Below are positions 1-7,838 of a stretch of 64,000 nucleotides of DNA, piece by piece. The stretch comes from a virus. The stretch is from positions 1 through 64,000 of the IMG/VR virus record IMGVR_UViG_3300011116_000225, one strand, 5' to 3'. Under the pieces are notes generated by a model. It ran no database searches, had not been told where the DNA came from, and saw nothing but the letters and a program-made list of their open reading frames with translations. The number at the start of each line of letters is the position of its first letter. Position 1 is the stretch's first letter. Position numbers and translations under genes: made by a program.

Positions 1-127
1 CGGGTCCAATGAATTTGGCCGAAGCGGCCAACGCTCTCGAGGGAATACTGCCAGTTGATGGAGAACAGTCGCCCGAAGAGACGCAGTTGCCAGAGTCCGA
101 AGAGGATGATGGCGCGGCCTTGAGCGA
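1..127 (+). repeat. Exact 127-base repeat, first copy at the window edge
   Basis: Bases 1-127 are identical to 35506-35632; base 128 is the first difference (g here, a in the other copy). The repeat lies inside the scaffold gene. A perfect match of exactly 127 bases that begins at the first base is the length of a common assembler k-mer. Confidence 0.9.
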
Positions 128-962
128 GGAATCATCAGCGGATGCAGACGCTGCTGATGAGGAAACGCAAGAGGAACAGTCCGAAGAAAATGAGGAATCC
201 GAGGAGCAAGAACAGCCAACCGTCTTCACCGTCAAAGTTGACGGCAAAGAAGTTGAGGTGACGCTGGACGAGCTCCAAAAGGGTTACTCACGGACCCAGG
301 ACTACACACGCAAAACGCAGCAGATCGCTGAGATCAGGAAACAGGTCGAGGCTGAGACTGAGGCAGTGCGTGCCGAACGTGCGCAGTACGCACAGATGTT
401 GGGAGCGTTACAGGCCCAGCTCCAAAATGCTGAACCTCAAGTCGATTGGGACCGTCTTTACCAAGAAGACCCCATCGAGTGGGTGCGGCAAAAAGAGGTG
501 ATGCGCGAGAGACAAGAAAAACTCCAAGCGATTCAATTTGAACAGCAACGGGTGGCTCAACTCTCGCAGCAAGAGCAGCAACAGCATTTTGAGTCGCATT
601 TGAAAGAGCAGCACACAAAGCTGCTCGAGGTCATTCCCGAGTGGAAAGACCCGGCAAAGGCGAAAGCAGAAAAGCAAATGCTGGTCGAATTCGGTCAAAA
701 GACTGGATTCACACCTGAGGAGCTCAAAGCCATTGTGGATCACAGGGCGGTTGTCGCGTTGCGTAAAGCAGCGCTTTACGACCAGATGATGACCAAGCGA
801 AAAGCAATCACCCCCGTGACCAATAACGGTCCACGGCCTGCCAAGCCAGGTGCAGCAGGCCGGGTATCCCAAACAACTGAGGCAACTCGCGCCAAACAGC
901 GTCTCGCAAAGACTGGCCGTGTCGATGATGCGGCCTCCGCAATCTATCAACTTTTGAGGTAA
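3..962 (+). CDS. Scaffold-like protein, 5' end cut by window
   Basis: The frame is open to the window edge. The complete homologue at 35472 has 14 more residues, so the first methionine here (base 9) is internal. The N-terminal third is strongly acidic (runs of E, D and S). The middle and C-terminal parts are rich in Q, E, K and A and should form long coiled coils, as in phage scaffolding proteins. It sits directly before the major capsid gene, with only 4 bases between stop and start, which is the usual place for a scaffold. Its role would be to guide procapsid assembly and then leave the head. The family is assigned from composition and position, not from a conserved motif. Confidence 0.8.
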   Translation, partial: GPMNLAEAANALEGILPVDGEQSPEETQLPESEEDDGAALSEESSADADAADEETQEEQSEENEESEEQEQPTVFTVKVDGKEVEVTLDELQKGYSRTQDYTRKTQQIAEIRKQVEAETEAVRAERAQYAQMLGALQAQLQNAEPQVDWDRLYQEDPIEWVRQKEVMRERQEKLQAIQFEQQRVAQLSQQEQQQHFESHLKEQHTKLLEVIPEWKDPAKAKAEKQMLVEFGQKTGFTPEELKAIVDHRAVVALRKAALYDQMMTKRKAITPVTNNGPRPAKPGAAGRVSQTTEATRAKQRLAKTGRVDDAASAIYQLLR

Positions 963-966
963 CACC

Positions 967-1929
967 ATGACTATCGTCACCAATACCTTCACGAGCTACT
1001 CTGCAAAGGGTATCCGCGAAGACCTGAGCAATGTGATCACCAACATTGCTCCCGAAGAAACTCCATTCCAATCCAACATTGGCCGCGAAACCATCTCCAA
1101 CACTTTGTTTGAGTGGCAGACCGATACCCTGGCAGATGCCGCAGCAAATGCGCAGCTCGAGGGTGATGACGTTGGATCGTTTGATGCTGTCACCGCCACC
1201 GTGCGTTTGACCAACTATGCTCAGATTTCGCGCAAGACCATCATCTTGTCGAACACTGAGGAAGTGGTCAACAAGGCAGGACGCCGCAGTGAACTAGCTT
1301 ATCAAATCGCGAAACGCGGGAGCGAGCTAAAGCGCGATCAAGAATTCATTTTCTTGAATGGCGGTGTTGCTGTTGCAGGCAATACGACCACTGCTCGCGT
1401 GACTGCCTCTTTGGGCGCATTTGTCAAGACCAACACTGACAAGCAGACCAACGGCGTTGATCCCAGCTACACCACGCTGCCCAACAGTGCTCGCACTGAC
1501 GGCAACGTGCGCACCTTCACTGAGACGATCCTCAAGAACGTCATCCAGAAGGTGTGGACTGCTGGCGGCACTCCAAAGATCCTGATGGTTGGCCCTGTCA
1601 ACAAGCAGCGCGTCTCTGGTTTCTCTGGCATTGCCTCTTCACGTTTCAACATCGATGGCGGTGCAAAACCCGCAACATTGATCGGCGCTGTAGATATTTA
1701 TGTCTCAGATTTCGGAAATGTGAGTACTATAGCCAACAGGTTCCAACGCGAGCGTGATGCATGGGTGATCGACCCCGACTACGCCAAGATGACTGTGCTG
1801 CGTCCTTACCAGCAAGTCGAATTGGCTAAGACTGGTGACGCTGAAAAGCGTATGTTGTTGATTGAGTACGGCTTGAAAGTGCTGGCTGAAAATGCCCACG
1901 GCCTGGCCGCTGACTTGGTCACCTCCTGA
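967..1929 (+). CDS. Major capsid protein, SU10/DUF5309 type
   Basis: This 320-residue protein opens with a segment (TYSAKGIREDLSNVI-like, then PEETPFQSNIG) typical of the SU10-type major capsid family, formerly DUF5309. Members adopt the HK97 fold and form the icosahedral shell. Residues 130-170 (GGVAVAGNTTTARV, then TNTDKQTNGVDPSY) and the C-terminal part on positions and velocity of the fold are also typical. It follows the scaffold gene by 4 bases. A tract near bases 1670-1745 is almost unchanged at DNA level between A and B, including a rare ATA codon, although the gene otherwise differs at many synonymous sites. Confidence 0.88.
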   Translation: MTIVTNTFTSYSAKGIREDLSNVITNIAPEETPFQSNIGRETISNTLFEWQTDTLADAAANAQLEGDDVGSFDAVTATVRLTNYAQISRKTIILSNTEEVVNKAGRRSELAYQIAKRGSELKRDQEFIFLNGGVAVAGNTTTARVTASLGAFVKTNTDKQTNGVDPSYTTLPNSARTDGNVRTFTETILKNVIQKVWTAGGTPKILMVGPVNKQRVSGFSGIASSRFNIDGGAKPATLIGAVDIYVSDFGNVSTIANRFQRERDAWVIDPDYAKMTVLRPYQQVELAKTGDAEKRMLLIEYGLKVLAENAHGLAADLVTS

Positions 1930-1938
1930 TAACTGACT

Positions 1939-1967
1939 AGGAGACGGGGCCAGGGAAACCTGGCCCC
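1939..1967 (+). promoter_or_regulatory. Ribosome-binding site separated from its start by a perfect hairpin
   Basis: AGGAG at 1939-1943 is followed by a perfect 9-bp stem with a GAAA tetraloop (1946-1967), then ATG at 1974. Without the hairpin the SD-to-start distance would be 31 bases; with it folded out the effective spacing is 8 bases (2 before, 6 after). No other SD lies near the start. The layout is identical in unit B. There is no U-tract after the stem, so it is not a standard terminator. Confidence 0.7.
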
Positions 1968-1973
1968 ACTTAC

Positions 1974-2288
1974 ATGGACAAAATAATTCTTGATGTAAGC
2001 CCCGACAAGGGCATCACGCGCACCTGGCATTTCAATCCTGATACCGAAGAAACCACGATCCAAACTTCTCAGGACGTGACGGCAGTGATTGAGGCCAACA
2101 AGCGTGACTTTGCAGCGATTGACAACAGGGCAAACTGGCAAGGCGAATGGCATCACGTTGCCAGCATCCCAGAGGCCTTGTATTACAAGCTCAAGGCTGA
2201 AGGCAAGCTCGATGATGAGGCTTACATGAAGAAGTGGCTTAACGATCCAGACAATCGATTCTTTCGCGTGAGGCCTGGCCAAGTATGA
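1974..2288 (+). CDS. Conserved small phage protein after the capsid
   Basis: 104 residues with no membrane segment or recognised motif. The C-terminus (MKKWLNDPDNRFFRVRPGQV) is strongly conserved between A and B. It overlaps the next gene by ATGA, so the two are translationally coupled. Translation seems to rely on the SD placed before the hairpin at 1946-1967. Its place between capsid and adaptor suggests a virion or head-completion role, but nothing in the sequence proves it. Confidence 0.75.
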   Translation: MDKIILDVSPDKGITRTWHFNPDTEETTIQTSQDVTAVIEANKRDFAAIDNRANWQGEWHHVASIPEALYYKLKAEGKLDDEAYMKKWLNDPDNRFFRVRPGQV

Positions 2289-2938
2289 ATTACATTGCCG
2301 TTTGCACGCCAGCGCGTGACCAGGTACACACCAATTACACATATTGCATGGTCAACATGGTGGCGTATCACACGCTCAACACCACTGATGCCATCAGTCT
2401 GAAACTGTTGCAGGGCACGCTGATTCAGAACCAGCGTGCTGACTTGTGCCTGGATGCGTTGCGTGAAGGCTGCACGCATATCTTGTTCATTGACTCAGAC
2501 ATGACCTTTCCCCAGGACATGATCCAGCGGCTACTGAAACATGACGTTGACCTGGTTGCGGCCAACTGCGCCAGGCGCAGAATGCCCACAGGTCCAACCG
2601 CGCAAAACTATGACGAGAACGGCAAGCGCAAACCGATCTATTCAATGCCAGAATCCACTGGTCTGGAAGAAGTTGGCAGCGTTGGCACCGGCATCATGCT
2701 GATCAAGCGCGGCGTCTTTGAGGGTATGTCAGAACCTTGGTTTGATATGCCTTGGCAGTACGACACCAGGGGCTACATGGGCGAGGACGTGTTCTTTTGC
2801 AAGAAGGCAAAAGAGCTTGGGTTCAAGGTGTATATTGACCATGACGTGAGCAAAGAGATCGGCCACATTGGCACGTTTGAATTCAGACATGAGCACACCT
2901 GGATCGTCAAAGAGGAAATGGAAAAAGAGGCAAGCTGA
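2285..2938 (+). CDS. Glycosyltransferase-like protein, GT-A fold
   Basis: 217 residues. The segment HILFIDSDMTF around residues 65-75 carries a DxD-type motif (D70-S-D72), which in GT-A enzymes holds the metal and nucleotide-sugar. The N-terminus (YIAVCTPARDQVHTNY) and a conserved RADLCLDA stretch near 51-58 match a phage-encoded family related to GT2 transferases. A likely role is to add sugar to virion proteins, since it lies between capsid and adaptor genes; the acceptor and sugar donor are unknown. Start and stop overlap neighbours by 4 and 1 bases. Confidence 0.75.
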   Translation: MNYIAVCTPARDQVHTNYTYCMVNMVAYHTLNTTDAISLKLLQGTLIQNQRADLCLDALREGCTHILFIDSDMTFPQDMIQRLLKHDVDLVAANCARRRMPTGPTAQNYDENGKRKPIYSMPESTGLEEVGSVGTGIMLIKRGVFEGMSEPWFDMPWQYDTRGYMGEDVFFCKKAKELGFKVYIDHDVSKEIGHIGTFEFRHEHTWIVKEEMEKEAS

Positions 2939-3561
2939 TGGCACTCACAACATACACCGAGCTGAAAACATCAGTTGGCGATTGGCTCAACCGCACCGAC
3001 CTGACAACGGTAATACCTGATTTCATCGCGTTGGCCGAGGCCCAGATTGAGCGCCAATTGCGCACCCGGCAGATGATCGTGAGATCCACGGCATCAATCT
3101 CCACCGAGTACAGCGCGGTGCCTGATGATTTCCTGGAGACAAAGTCCATCAAGCTCACCGGCACCAACCCTGTCACGCCTTTGGGGTTTGAGACTGTCGA
3201 TTCACTTGATGCCTTGAGCGTGCAGTACCGATCCAGTGGCGTGCCGATCTTCTTTGGCATTGTTGGCGGCCAGATCCGAGTCCTGCCGATTCCTGACGCT
3301 GCCTATACCGCAGAGCTTGCGTATTACGCCAAGTTGACGAAGTTGTCATCTACCGTGTCAACCAACTGGCTGCTGGCGCAAGCGCCTGACGTTTACCTGT
3401 ACGGCGCATTGCTCCAGGCTGCGCCTTACCTGCAAGATGATGCGAGAATTACGGTGTGGTCATCGTTGTACCAAGCAGGCCTGGATCAGTTGCAGATTGC
3501 AGATGATCGAGGGTCAACCAGTGGCGGTGCATTGCTGACCAGGGCAAAAACATTTGGGTGA
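2938..3561 (+). CDS. Head-tail adaptor, SU10 adaptor type
   Basis: 207 residues. The N-terminal pattern (TYTELKTSVGDWLNRTDLTTVIPDFIALAEAQIER, spread over residues 4-38) is the hallmark of the phage adaptor family found with SU10-type capsids. These proteins form a ring below the portal and join it to the tail. The frame overlaps the preceding gene at TGATG. The homologue in unit B differs at only a few residues. Confidence 0.85.
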   Translation: MALTTYTELKTSVGDWLNRTDLTTVIPDFIALAEAQIERQLRTRQMIVRSTASISTEYSAVPDDFLETKSIKLTGTNPVTPLGFETVDSLDALSVQYRSSGVPIFFGIVGGQIRVLPIPDAAYTAELAYYAKLTKLSSTVSTNWLLAQAPDVYLYGALLQAAPYLQDDARITVWSSLYQAGLDQLQIADDRGSTSGGALLTRAKTFG

Positions 3562-3565
3562 TTAG

Positions 3566-3751
3566 ATGGTAACGACAACCAAAGGCGAGATGGACGAGTC
3601 ACTGCTGGAAAAGCGTGAGGGGTCTATTGATACTGATACCGAGACAACGAGCTGGGTTGAGTATTGGCATGAGGGTGAGTTGGTGCATCGATCAGTCAAC
3701 ATGGTGCTGAAACGTGGCGTCTTTGCTGACGGCATCAGTCAACAAATTTAA
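3566..3751 (+). CDS. Small conserved protein of unknown function
   Basis: 61 residues, acidic first half (EMDESLLEKREGS) and a short conserved core (WVEYWHEGELVHRSVNMVLKR). It sits 4 bases after the adaptor and 10 before a virion protein gene, and unit B keeps it nearly unchanged, so it is a real gene. I do not recognise a family. Confidence 0.7.
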   Translation: MVTTTKGEMDESLLEKREGSIDTDTETTSWVEYWHEGELVHRSVNMVLKRGVFADGISQQI

Positions 3752-3761
3752 GAGGTAAATC

Positions 3762-4217
3762 ATGGCGAATACTCAGGCAATGTGTACCAGTTTTAAGGGT
3801 GAGCTGCTTGTCGGCCACCACAACTTTGGCACTGGTGTTGTCCGAGCTGCCACTACGGCAGACACATTCAAGGCTGCCCTGTACCTGGCAAGCGCCACCG
3901 TCAATGCGTCCACCACGGCATACAGCTCAACTGGTGAAGTGACCGGCACCGGATACACGGCTGGTGGCGTCACAGTGACGTTTGGCACGCCTCCAAGCAC
4001 CTCTGGAACCACGGCATTCGTTACCCCCAGCGCCAGCATCAGTTACAGCGCGGTGACCCTCTCAACGGCCTTTGATGCAGTCTTGATCTACAACTCGACC
4101 CAGTCAAACAAGGCAGTCAGCGTCCACACTTTCGGCAGCCAGACCGTGACTGCTGGAACCTTCACGCTGACCATGCCAACCAATGATGCAAGCACCGGCC
4201 TGATCCGGTTGGCTTGA
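3762..4217 (+). CDS. Putative virion structural protein, Thr/Ser/Ala rich
   Basis: 151 residues, rich in T, S, A and V with alternating hydrophobics, which suggests a beta-sandwich. No Cys clusters beyond C8 and no membrane segment. The layout after adaptor genes fits a decoration or tail-surface protein; this is inference from position. A good SD (AGAGG, then TAAATC) precedes ATG 3762. Unit B's copy differs mainly between residues 28 and 95. Confidence 0.65.
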   Translation: MANTQAMCTSFKGELLVGHHNFGTGVVRAATTADTFKAALYLASATVNASTTAYSSTGEVTGTGYTAGGVTVTFGTPPSTSGTTAFVTPSASISYSAVTLSTAFDAVLIYNSTQSNKAVSVHTFGSQTVTAGTFTLTMPTNDASTGLIRLA

Positions 4218-4233
4218 TCTAAGGGGCAGCGCC

Positions 4234-4938
4234 ATGGCTGCTTACGGCACAGGGTACTACGGCCTTGGCGTCTATGGCATAGGCAATGTCGTTATCAGCG
4301 GCAACCAGGCAACTGGTGCCGTTGGCAGCGTCCTAGCCAGCAGATCAATTCAAGAAGATGGCACCATTGCCACCGGCAATGTCGGAACCGTCACTCTCAC
4401 CATCACCATTGCCATCACGGGCAATGCAGCCACGGGTGCCGTTGGCACGCTGGCACCAGACTCATCCAAAGCAGTCACCGGCAATGCGGCCACATTGGCC
4501 GTTGGCACTGTTGCACCTGCTAGGTCAATTGACCTCAACGGCAACGCTGCCACGGGTGCTGTTGACTCTGTTGGGGTTTCTAGGTCCACGGCAACAACTG
4601 GCAACGCTGCCACGGGTGCTGTTGGCACCATGTCGGCAGAGGTGATTTCTTTCCAGGACATTACAGGTGTTTCTGGGACTGGTGAAGTTGGCAGTGCGTC
4701 AAACGTCATCTCAGTTGCGATAATCGGCAATGAGGCGGTTGGATCTGCTGGAGTAATGGTTGGGTTTGGATGGGGTGCAGTACCTGATACATCTGAAACC
4801 TGGACTGACCAGTCAGATACACCAGAGACGTGGTCACCAGTGTCAGACACGGCAGAGACATGGACTCCAGAGTCAGACACCACTGAAACATGGACCGAGA
4901 TCGCAGACAATTCAACATCGTGGCAGCAGGCCGCATAG
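4234..4938 (+). CDS. Repeat-built virion protein with DTxETW tail
   Basis: 234 residues made of tandem units. Residues about 15-130 repeat a unit of about 19-20 residues around G-N-x-A-T-x-A-V-G-(S/T)-V. The C-terminal part (about 185-230) repeats a 10-residue unit of form (S/A)D-T-x-E-T-W-(T/S), five copies here. N-terminus is Gly/Tyr rich. Repeats like these form extended beta structure on virion surfaces. It lies between a probable decoration protein and the tail fibre. Unit B has fewer copies of both repeats. Confidence 0.65.
   Translation: MAAYGTGYYGLGVYGIGNVVISGNQATGAVGSVLASRSIQEDGTIATGNVGTVTLTITIAITGNAATGAVGTLAPDSSKAVTGNAATLAVGTVAPARSIDLNGNAATGAVDSVGVSRSTATTGNAATGAVGTMSAEVISFQDITGVSGTGEVGSASNVISVAIIGNEAVGSAGVMVGFGWGAVPDTSETWTDQSDTPETWSPVSDTAETWTPESDTTETWTEIADNSTSWQQAA
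4290..4640 (+). repeat. Tandem repeats of about 57-60 bp coding for GNxATGAVG units
   Basis: The core GGCAA(T/C)GC(A/T)GCCACNGGTGC-like element recurs at a spacing of roughly 57-60 bases inside the gene at 4234, encoding one GNAATGAVG motif per unit. Copies differ by several bases, so the array is old and not a recent slippage product. Confidence 0.7.
4785..4925 (+). repeat. About 30-bp repeats coding for the DTxETW motif
   Basis: Five successive units read as SDTxETWxxx, the last degenerate (DNSTSW). Unit B carries three at 40285-40380, so copy number changes between sister phages. Confidence 0.7.
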
Positions 4939-4947
4939 GGGTAAAAA

Positions 4948-6273
4948 ATGGCAGATACGACAACGACCAATCTTTTATTGACCAAACCAGAGGTGGGTGC
5001 AAGCACCGACACCTGGGGCACAAAGATCAATACTGACCTTGACACTGTTGACGCAGTATTCAAGGGCGATGGCACTGGCACCAGCGTTGGATTGAATGTT
5101 GGAGCTGGCAAGACGCTGGCAGTTGCTGGGACGTTGACAGTGACTGGATCGGCAACTGTTGAGTTTGCTGATGGGTCTGCCGCATCCCCATCAATTACCA
5201 ATGATGGCGATACCAACACGGGCATCTTGTTCCCCGCTGCTGATACTGTTGCCATTGCTACTGGCGGGACTGAGATCGCAAGATTTGACAGCGCAGGTAA
5301 CTTGGGATTGGGTGTTACGCCTAGTGCTTGGGGAACTGCAAGTGGGCAAAAAGCATTTCAAATTGGAACTAGCGGTTTTGCTTTATCTTCTAGTGGCGCT
5401 GGCTCTGGTGACGGTTCGCTTACATGGAACGGTTACTACAACGGTACAAACTGGATTTACAGTTACACAGGTGGTGCAGCTAGTCGTTTCCGCTTGAATG
5501 AAGCAGGTGCGGCATGGTTTACCGCCCCATCAGGAACAGCAGGTAACGCAATCACCTTCACCCAAGCAATGACGCTTGATGCTAGTGGGAATTTGGGTGT
5601 TAACCAAACATCACCCAGCTTCAAGATTGATGCCATTGGAAGCACGACAAATAGTTCTGGCATTGTTACCACATTGCGTTTAAAGAATGGTGGTACAGCG
5701 GCAAATGATGGCGCAAAGATTCTTTTTACAGCAGGAACATCAACTGATGGCGCTGGTATTGGCTCTGGTGGGCAAGCATTAGATTCTGCTGACTTGCGGT
5801 TTTATGCTGGAGGTAATACAGAGCGTGCCCGTATCGACTCCAGCGGTAACTTGCTGTTGGGGACTACTGCAAACATTACCAGCGCCAAATTTAATTTGGC
5901 ACAAGGCGCATCAAACGGCGTCATGTACCAACTTGCACAGTTCACTGGTGGCTCGGGAACAGGTGGTAATAATGTTGGTGGATTAAAGCGCCAATCTACT
6001 GCATCTGTTGCAAACAGCGCCACAACAATCTTAAGTTCAATGAGTTTTGGAGAATTGATTGTTGTAACAGGAACAGGTTCGGGTGCTATTTTTGCAGACT
6101 TGTTAATGGGAAGCTACAACACAATTGCAGTTATCTCATCAAACACTCAGCAAGGAAGCCCTGCCTCCAGAACTTATTCAGTGTCTTCTGGTGCATTGCA
6201 ATTGACAATGGGAAGTGCTACTGCAATGGCAGTCACGGCGCAATCAATAGTCACTGGCGCTTTAGGAACTTAA
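4948..6273 (+). CDS. Tail fibre / receptor-binding protein, variant A
   Basis: 441 residues. The first 68 residues ([21 protein letters not shown], then [19 protein letters not shown]) are shared with unit B and probably anchor the fibre to the tail. After base 5152 the two diverge fully. The variable part has repeated fibre motifs such as [29 protein letters not shown] and [14 protein letters not shown], which are typical of phage fibre beta-helices. The region is lower in G+C than neighbouring genes. It should recognise the host surface; the receptor cannot be told. Confidence 0.8.
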   Translation: MADTTTTNLLLTKPEVGASTDTWGTKINTDLDTVDAVFKGDGTGTSVGLNVGAGKTLAVAGTLTVTGSATVEFADGSAASPSITNDGDTNTGILFPAADTVAIATGGTEIARFDSAGNLGLGVTPSAWGTASGQKAFQIGTSGFALSSSGAGSGDGSLTWNGYYNGTNWIYSYTGGAASRFRLNEAGAAWFTAPSGTAGNAITFTQAMTLDASGNLGVNQTSPSFKIDAIGSTTNSSGIVTTLRLKNGGTAANDGAKILFTAGTSTDGAGIGSGGQALDSADLRFYAGGNTERARIDSSGNLLLGTTANITSAKFNLAQGASNGVMYQLAQFTGGSGTGGNNVGGLKRQSTASVANSATTILSSMSFGELIVVTGTGSGAIFADLLMGSYNTIAVISSNTQQGSPASRTYSVSSGALQLTMGSATAMAVTAQSIVTGALGT

Positions 6274-6286
6274 AAAGGAGTTAATC

Positions 6287-6580
6287 ATGTCAACAATCGT
6301 TTGGAATATATCTCAACTTGACCGACAAACCTCAGATGGTTTTGTCACAACCGCCCATTGGCAAGCAACTGCAACAGATGGGGATTACTCTGCATCCATT
6401 GTGAACACTTGCTCATGGAGTGATGGTTCTCCAACAGTGCCCTACGCCTCTCTGACACAAGAAACTGTATTGGGATGGATATGGGCCAATGGTGTTGATA
6501 AAGACGCTGTTGAAGAGGCTTTAGCTGCTCAGATTGAGTTGCAGAAAAACCCTGTTAAAGCCACTGGAGTACCTTGGTAA
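6287..6580 (+). CDS. Small protein paired with tail fibre, variant A
   Basis: 97 residues (VWNISQLDRQTSDGFV, then QATATDGDYSAS). Similar small proteins follow fibre genes in many podoviruses and are sometimes annotated as DUF7936, but I cannot confirm the family here. A strong SD (AAAAAGGAG) precedes ATG 6287. Unit B has an unrelated 81-residue protein in this slot, so this gene probably moves with the fibre. Confidence 0.65.
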   Translation: MSTIVWNISQLDRQTSDGFVTTAHWQATATDGDYSASIVNTCSWSDGSPTVPYASLTQETVLGWIWANGVDKDAVEEALAAQIELQKNPVKATGVPW

Positions 6581-6774
6581 TGGACAGCGTGGAAAAAGAA
6601 TTCGCCATCCACCAGGCCATTTGCGATCAGCGATACAAAGCGATTGAGGAAAAGCTCGAGTCTGGAAAAAGCCGAATGCAAAAGATCGAGATCCAGCTCT
6701 ATATCGTTATCGCTGCCATCTTGTTTGGCCCTGGCGTTGCCGCTGACATTGTGAAAAAACTGCTTGGCATCTAA
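6580..6774 (+). CDS. Small single-span membrane protein
   Basis: 64 residues. A charged helical N-half (VEKEFAIHQAICDQRY) precedes one hydrophobic segment at the C-terminus (LYIVIAAILFGPGVAADIV). I chose ATG 6580, which overlaps the previous stop, over the upstream TTG at 6574, because unit B's homologue supports the start MDS/MTDS. It begins the membrane and lysis cluster. The function is unknown; a holin-like or anti-holin-like role is possible. Confidence 0.65.
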   Translation: MDSVEKEFAIHQAICDQRYKAIEEKLESGKSRMQKIEIQLYIVIAAILFGPGVAADIVKKLLGI

Positions 6775-6777
6775 GAT

Positions 6778-7455
6778 GTGGATCCAATCAGCATCCTACT
6801 TATGGCCTCAAGCGCATTCAGCGCCATCAAACAGGGCATTGCAACGTACAAGGATGTTAAGAACACTGCCGGTGACGTTAAGAAGATCGTCAATGAAATT
6901 GCTGGGATGTTTGGGCCAAACCCAACCAAAGAGCAAAAAAAGCAGATCATTGCAGAGCAAAAGCGCGTCCAGGAAGTTGCAGCCTACGACCCCAACCAGG
7001 TCATGGGTGACATTGCAAAGCGCTTGGGTGAATTCATGCGGCATATGCAGCAGATCCAAGACTTCTATAAAGAAGAAGAACGCAAGTCAAAAGAAGAGGT
7101 ATACGAAGGTGTTGACTCTTTGGCCGAGCGTGCCTTGCAGCGTACCCTTGTGCTCACCCAGTTGAGGCAGATGGAGACTGACTTGCGCGAGCAAATGATC
7201 TATCAGTCGCCGCCAGAGTTGGGAGATTTGTGGACGCGGTTCAATGAGATGCGCGAGCAGATTGCAGTTGAGCAAGAGCAAGCCAGGGAAGTGCGTGATC
7301 AGCGTGAGGCGCAGGCAAGATGGCAACGAAGAAGAATGATCGGGGATCTGCAAGACAAAGCAATCTACCTGGCCGCCGCCTTGTTGATAATCGTCTACCT
7401 GAGCGTGTTCTGGTCACTCCTCGTGATGGACAGAAAAGTGCGATGGGGTTTCTGA
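6778..7455 (+). CDS. Coiled-coil protein with C-terminal membrane anchor
   Basis: 225 residues from a GTG start; the ATG two bases upstream is out of frame. Residues 20-195 are charged and helical with long coiled-coil stretches (KEQKKQIIAEQKRVQEV; LREQM; EIAVEQEQAREVRDQREAQARWQRR). One membrane span lies near the end (IYLAAALLIIVYLSVFWSLLVM), followed by a short basic tail. Very similar in unit B. It may be a virion or membrane-associated assembly protein; I do not recognise a family. Confidence 0.7.
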   Translation: MDPISILLMASSAFSAIKQGIATYKDVKNTAGDVKKIVNEIAGMFGPNPTKEQKKQIIAEQKRVQEVAAYDPNQVMGDIAKRLGEFMRHMQQIQDFYKEEERKSKEEVYEGVDSLAERALQRTLVLTQLRQMETDLREQMIYQSPPELGDLWTRFNEMREQIAVEQEQAREVRDQREAQARWQRRRMIGDLQDKAIYLAAALLIIVYLSVFWSLLVMDRKVRWGF

Positions 7456-7637
7456 TTGCGCTCATCGCAATGGTCTTGGTGTTTTGCTTGATGCTGCCAA
7501 TTGTGGGGATCATGTACTTTGATACCTTGTCAACGCAAAAGGAAAGCAAAGCGCAGATTGAGCGAATGGAGAGATTGCGCAAACAACTTGAGGAAGAACG
7601 CAAGAAGATGGATCAGGCCAACAGGAAGGAAGAGTAA
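7443..7637 (+). CDS. Small single-span membrane protein with basic coiled tail
   Basis: 64 residues from ATG 7443, which overlaps the end of the preceding gene by 13 bases. N-terminal span (MGFLIALIAMVLVFCLMLPIV) followed by a highly charged helix (KAQIERMERLRKQLEEERKKM). The same frame is open back to 7320, but that would create a long overlap with the coding sequence at 6778; the downstream start is preferred. Topology resembles small phage membrane proteins near lysis genes. Confidence 0.6.
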   Translation: MGFLIALIAMVLVFCLMLPIVGIMYFDTLSTQKESKAQIERMERLRKQLEEERKKMDQANRKEE

Positions 7638-7838
7638 ATGCGAATGCTGCTTTGTCTGACCATCATGGTGCTGGCTGGGTGCGAGGATCGTTATCGCTAC
7701 GTTTGCCAGAACCCAAACAACTTTGAATTGAAAGAGTGCCAAAAACCTCAGTGTCAATTCACGCAGACGTGCCCAGAGTACCTTGTTGCTCCAGTGCTTG
7801 AAAAGAAGGTGGAACCCGATGTTGTCAAGTCAAAATAA
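7638..7838 (+). CDS. Small Cys-rich phage lipoprotein
   Basis: 66 residues. The N-terminus is a lipoprotein signal: basic MRM, hydrophobic LLCLTIMVL, lipobox LAGC with C15 as the lipid-modified residue. The mature part has four more cysteines (C23, C34, C39, C45), enough for two disulphides in the periplasm. Similar lipoproteins occur beside lysis genes in podoviruses. It could act in lysis or block superinfection at the outer membrane; the sequence does not decide. Confidence 0.75.
   Translation: MRMLLCLTIMVLAGCEDRYRYVCQNPNNFELKECQKPQCQFTQTCPEYLVAPVLEKKVEPDVVKSK

Noticed and set aside
4350-5255. A 301-residue minus-strand frame across the repeat protein and the fibre start
   Set aside because: Its VPTAPVAALPV repeats mirror the GNxATGAVG repeats of the real gene, and the matching B frame is broken into pieces.
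7320-7442. An upstream start for the small membrane protein at 7443
   Set aside because: It would overlap the preceding gene by 136 bases; the added residues are Arg/Pro-rich and vary more between A and B than the membrane part.
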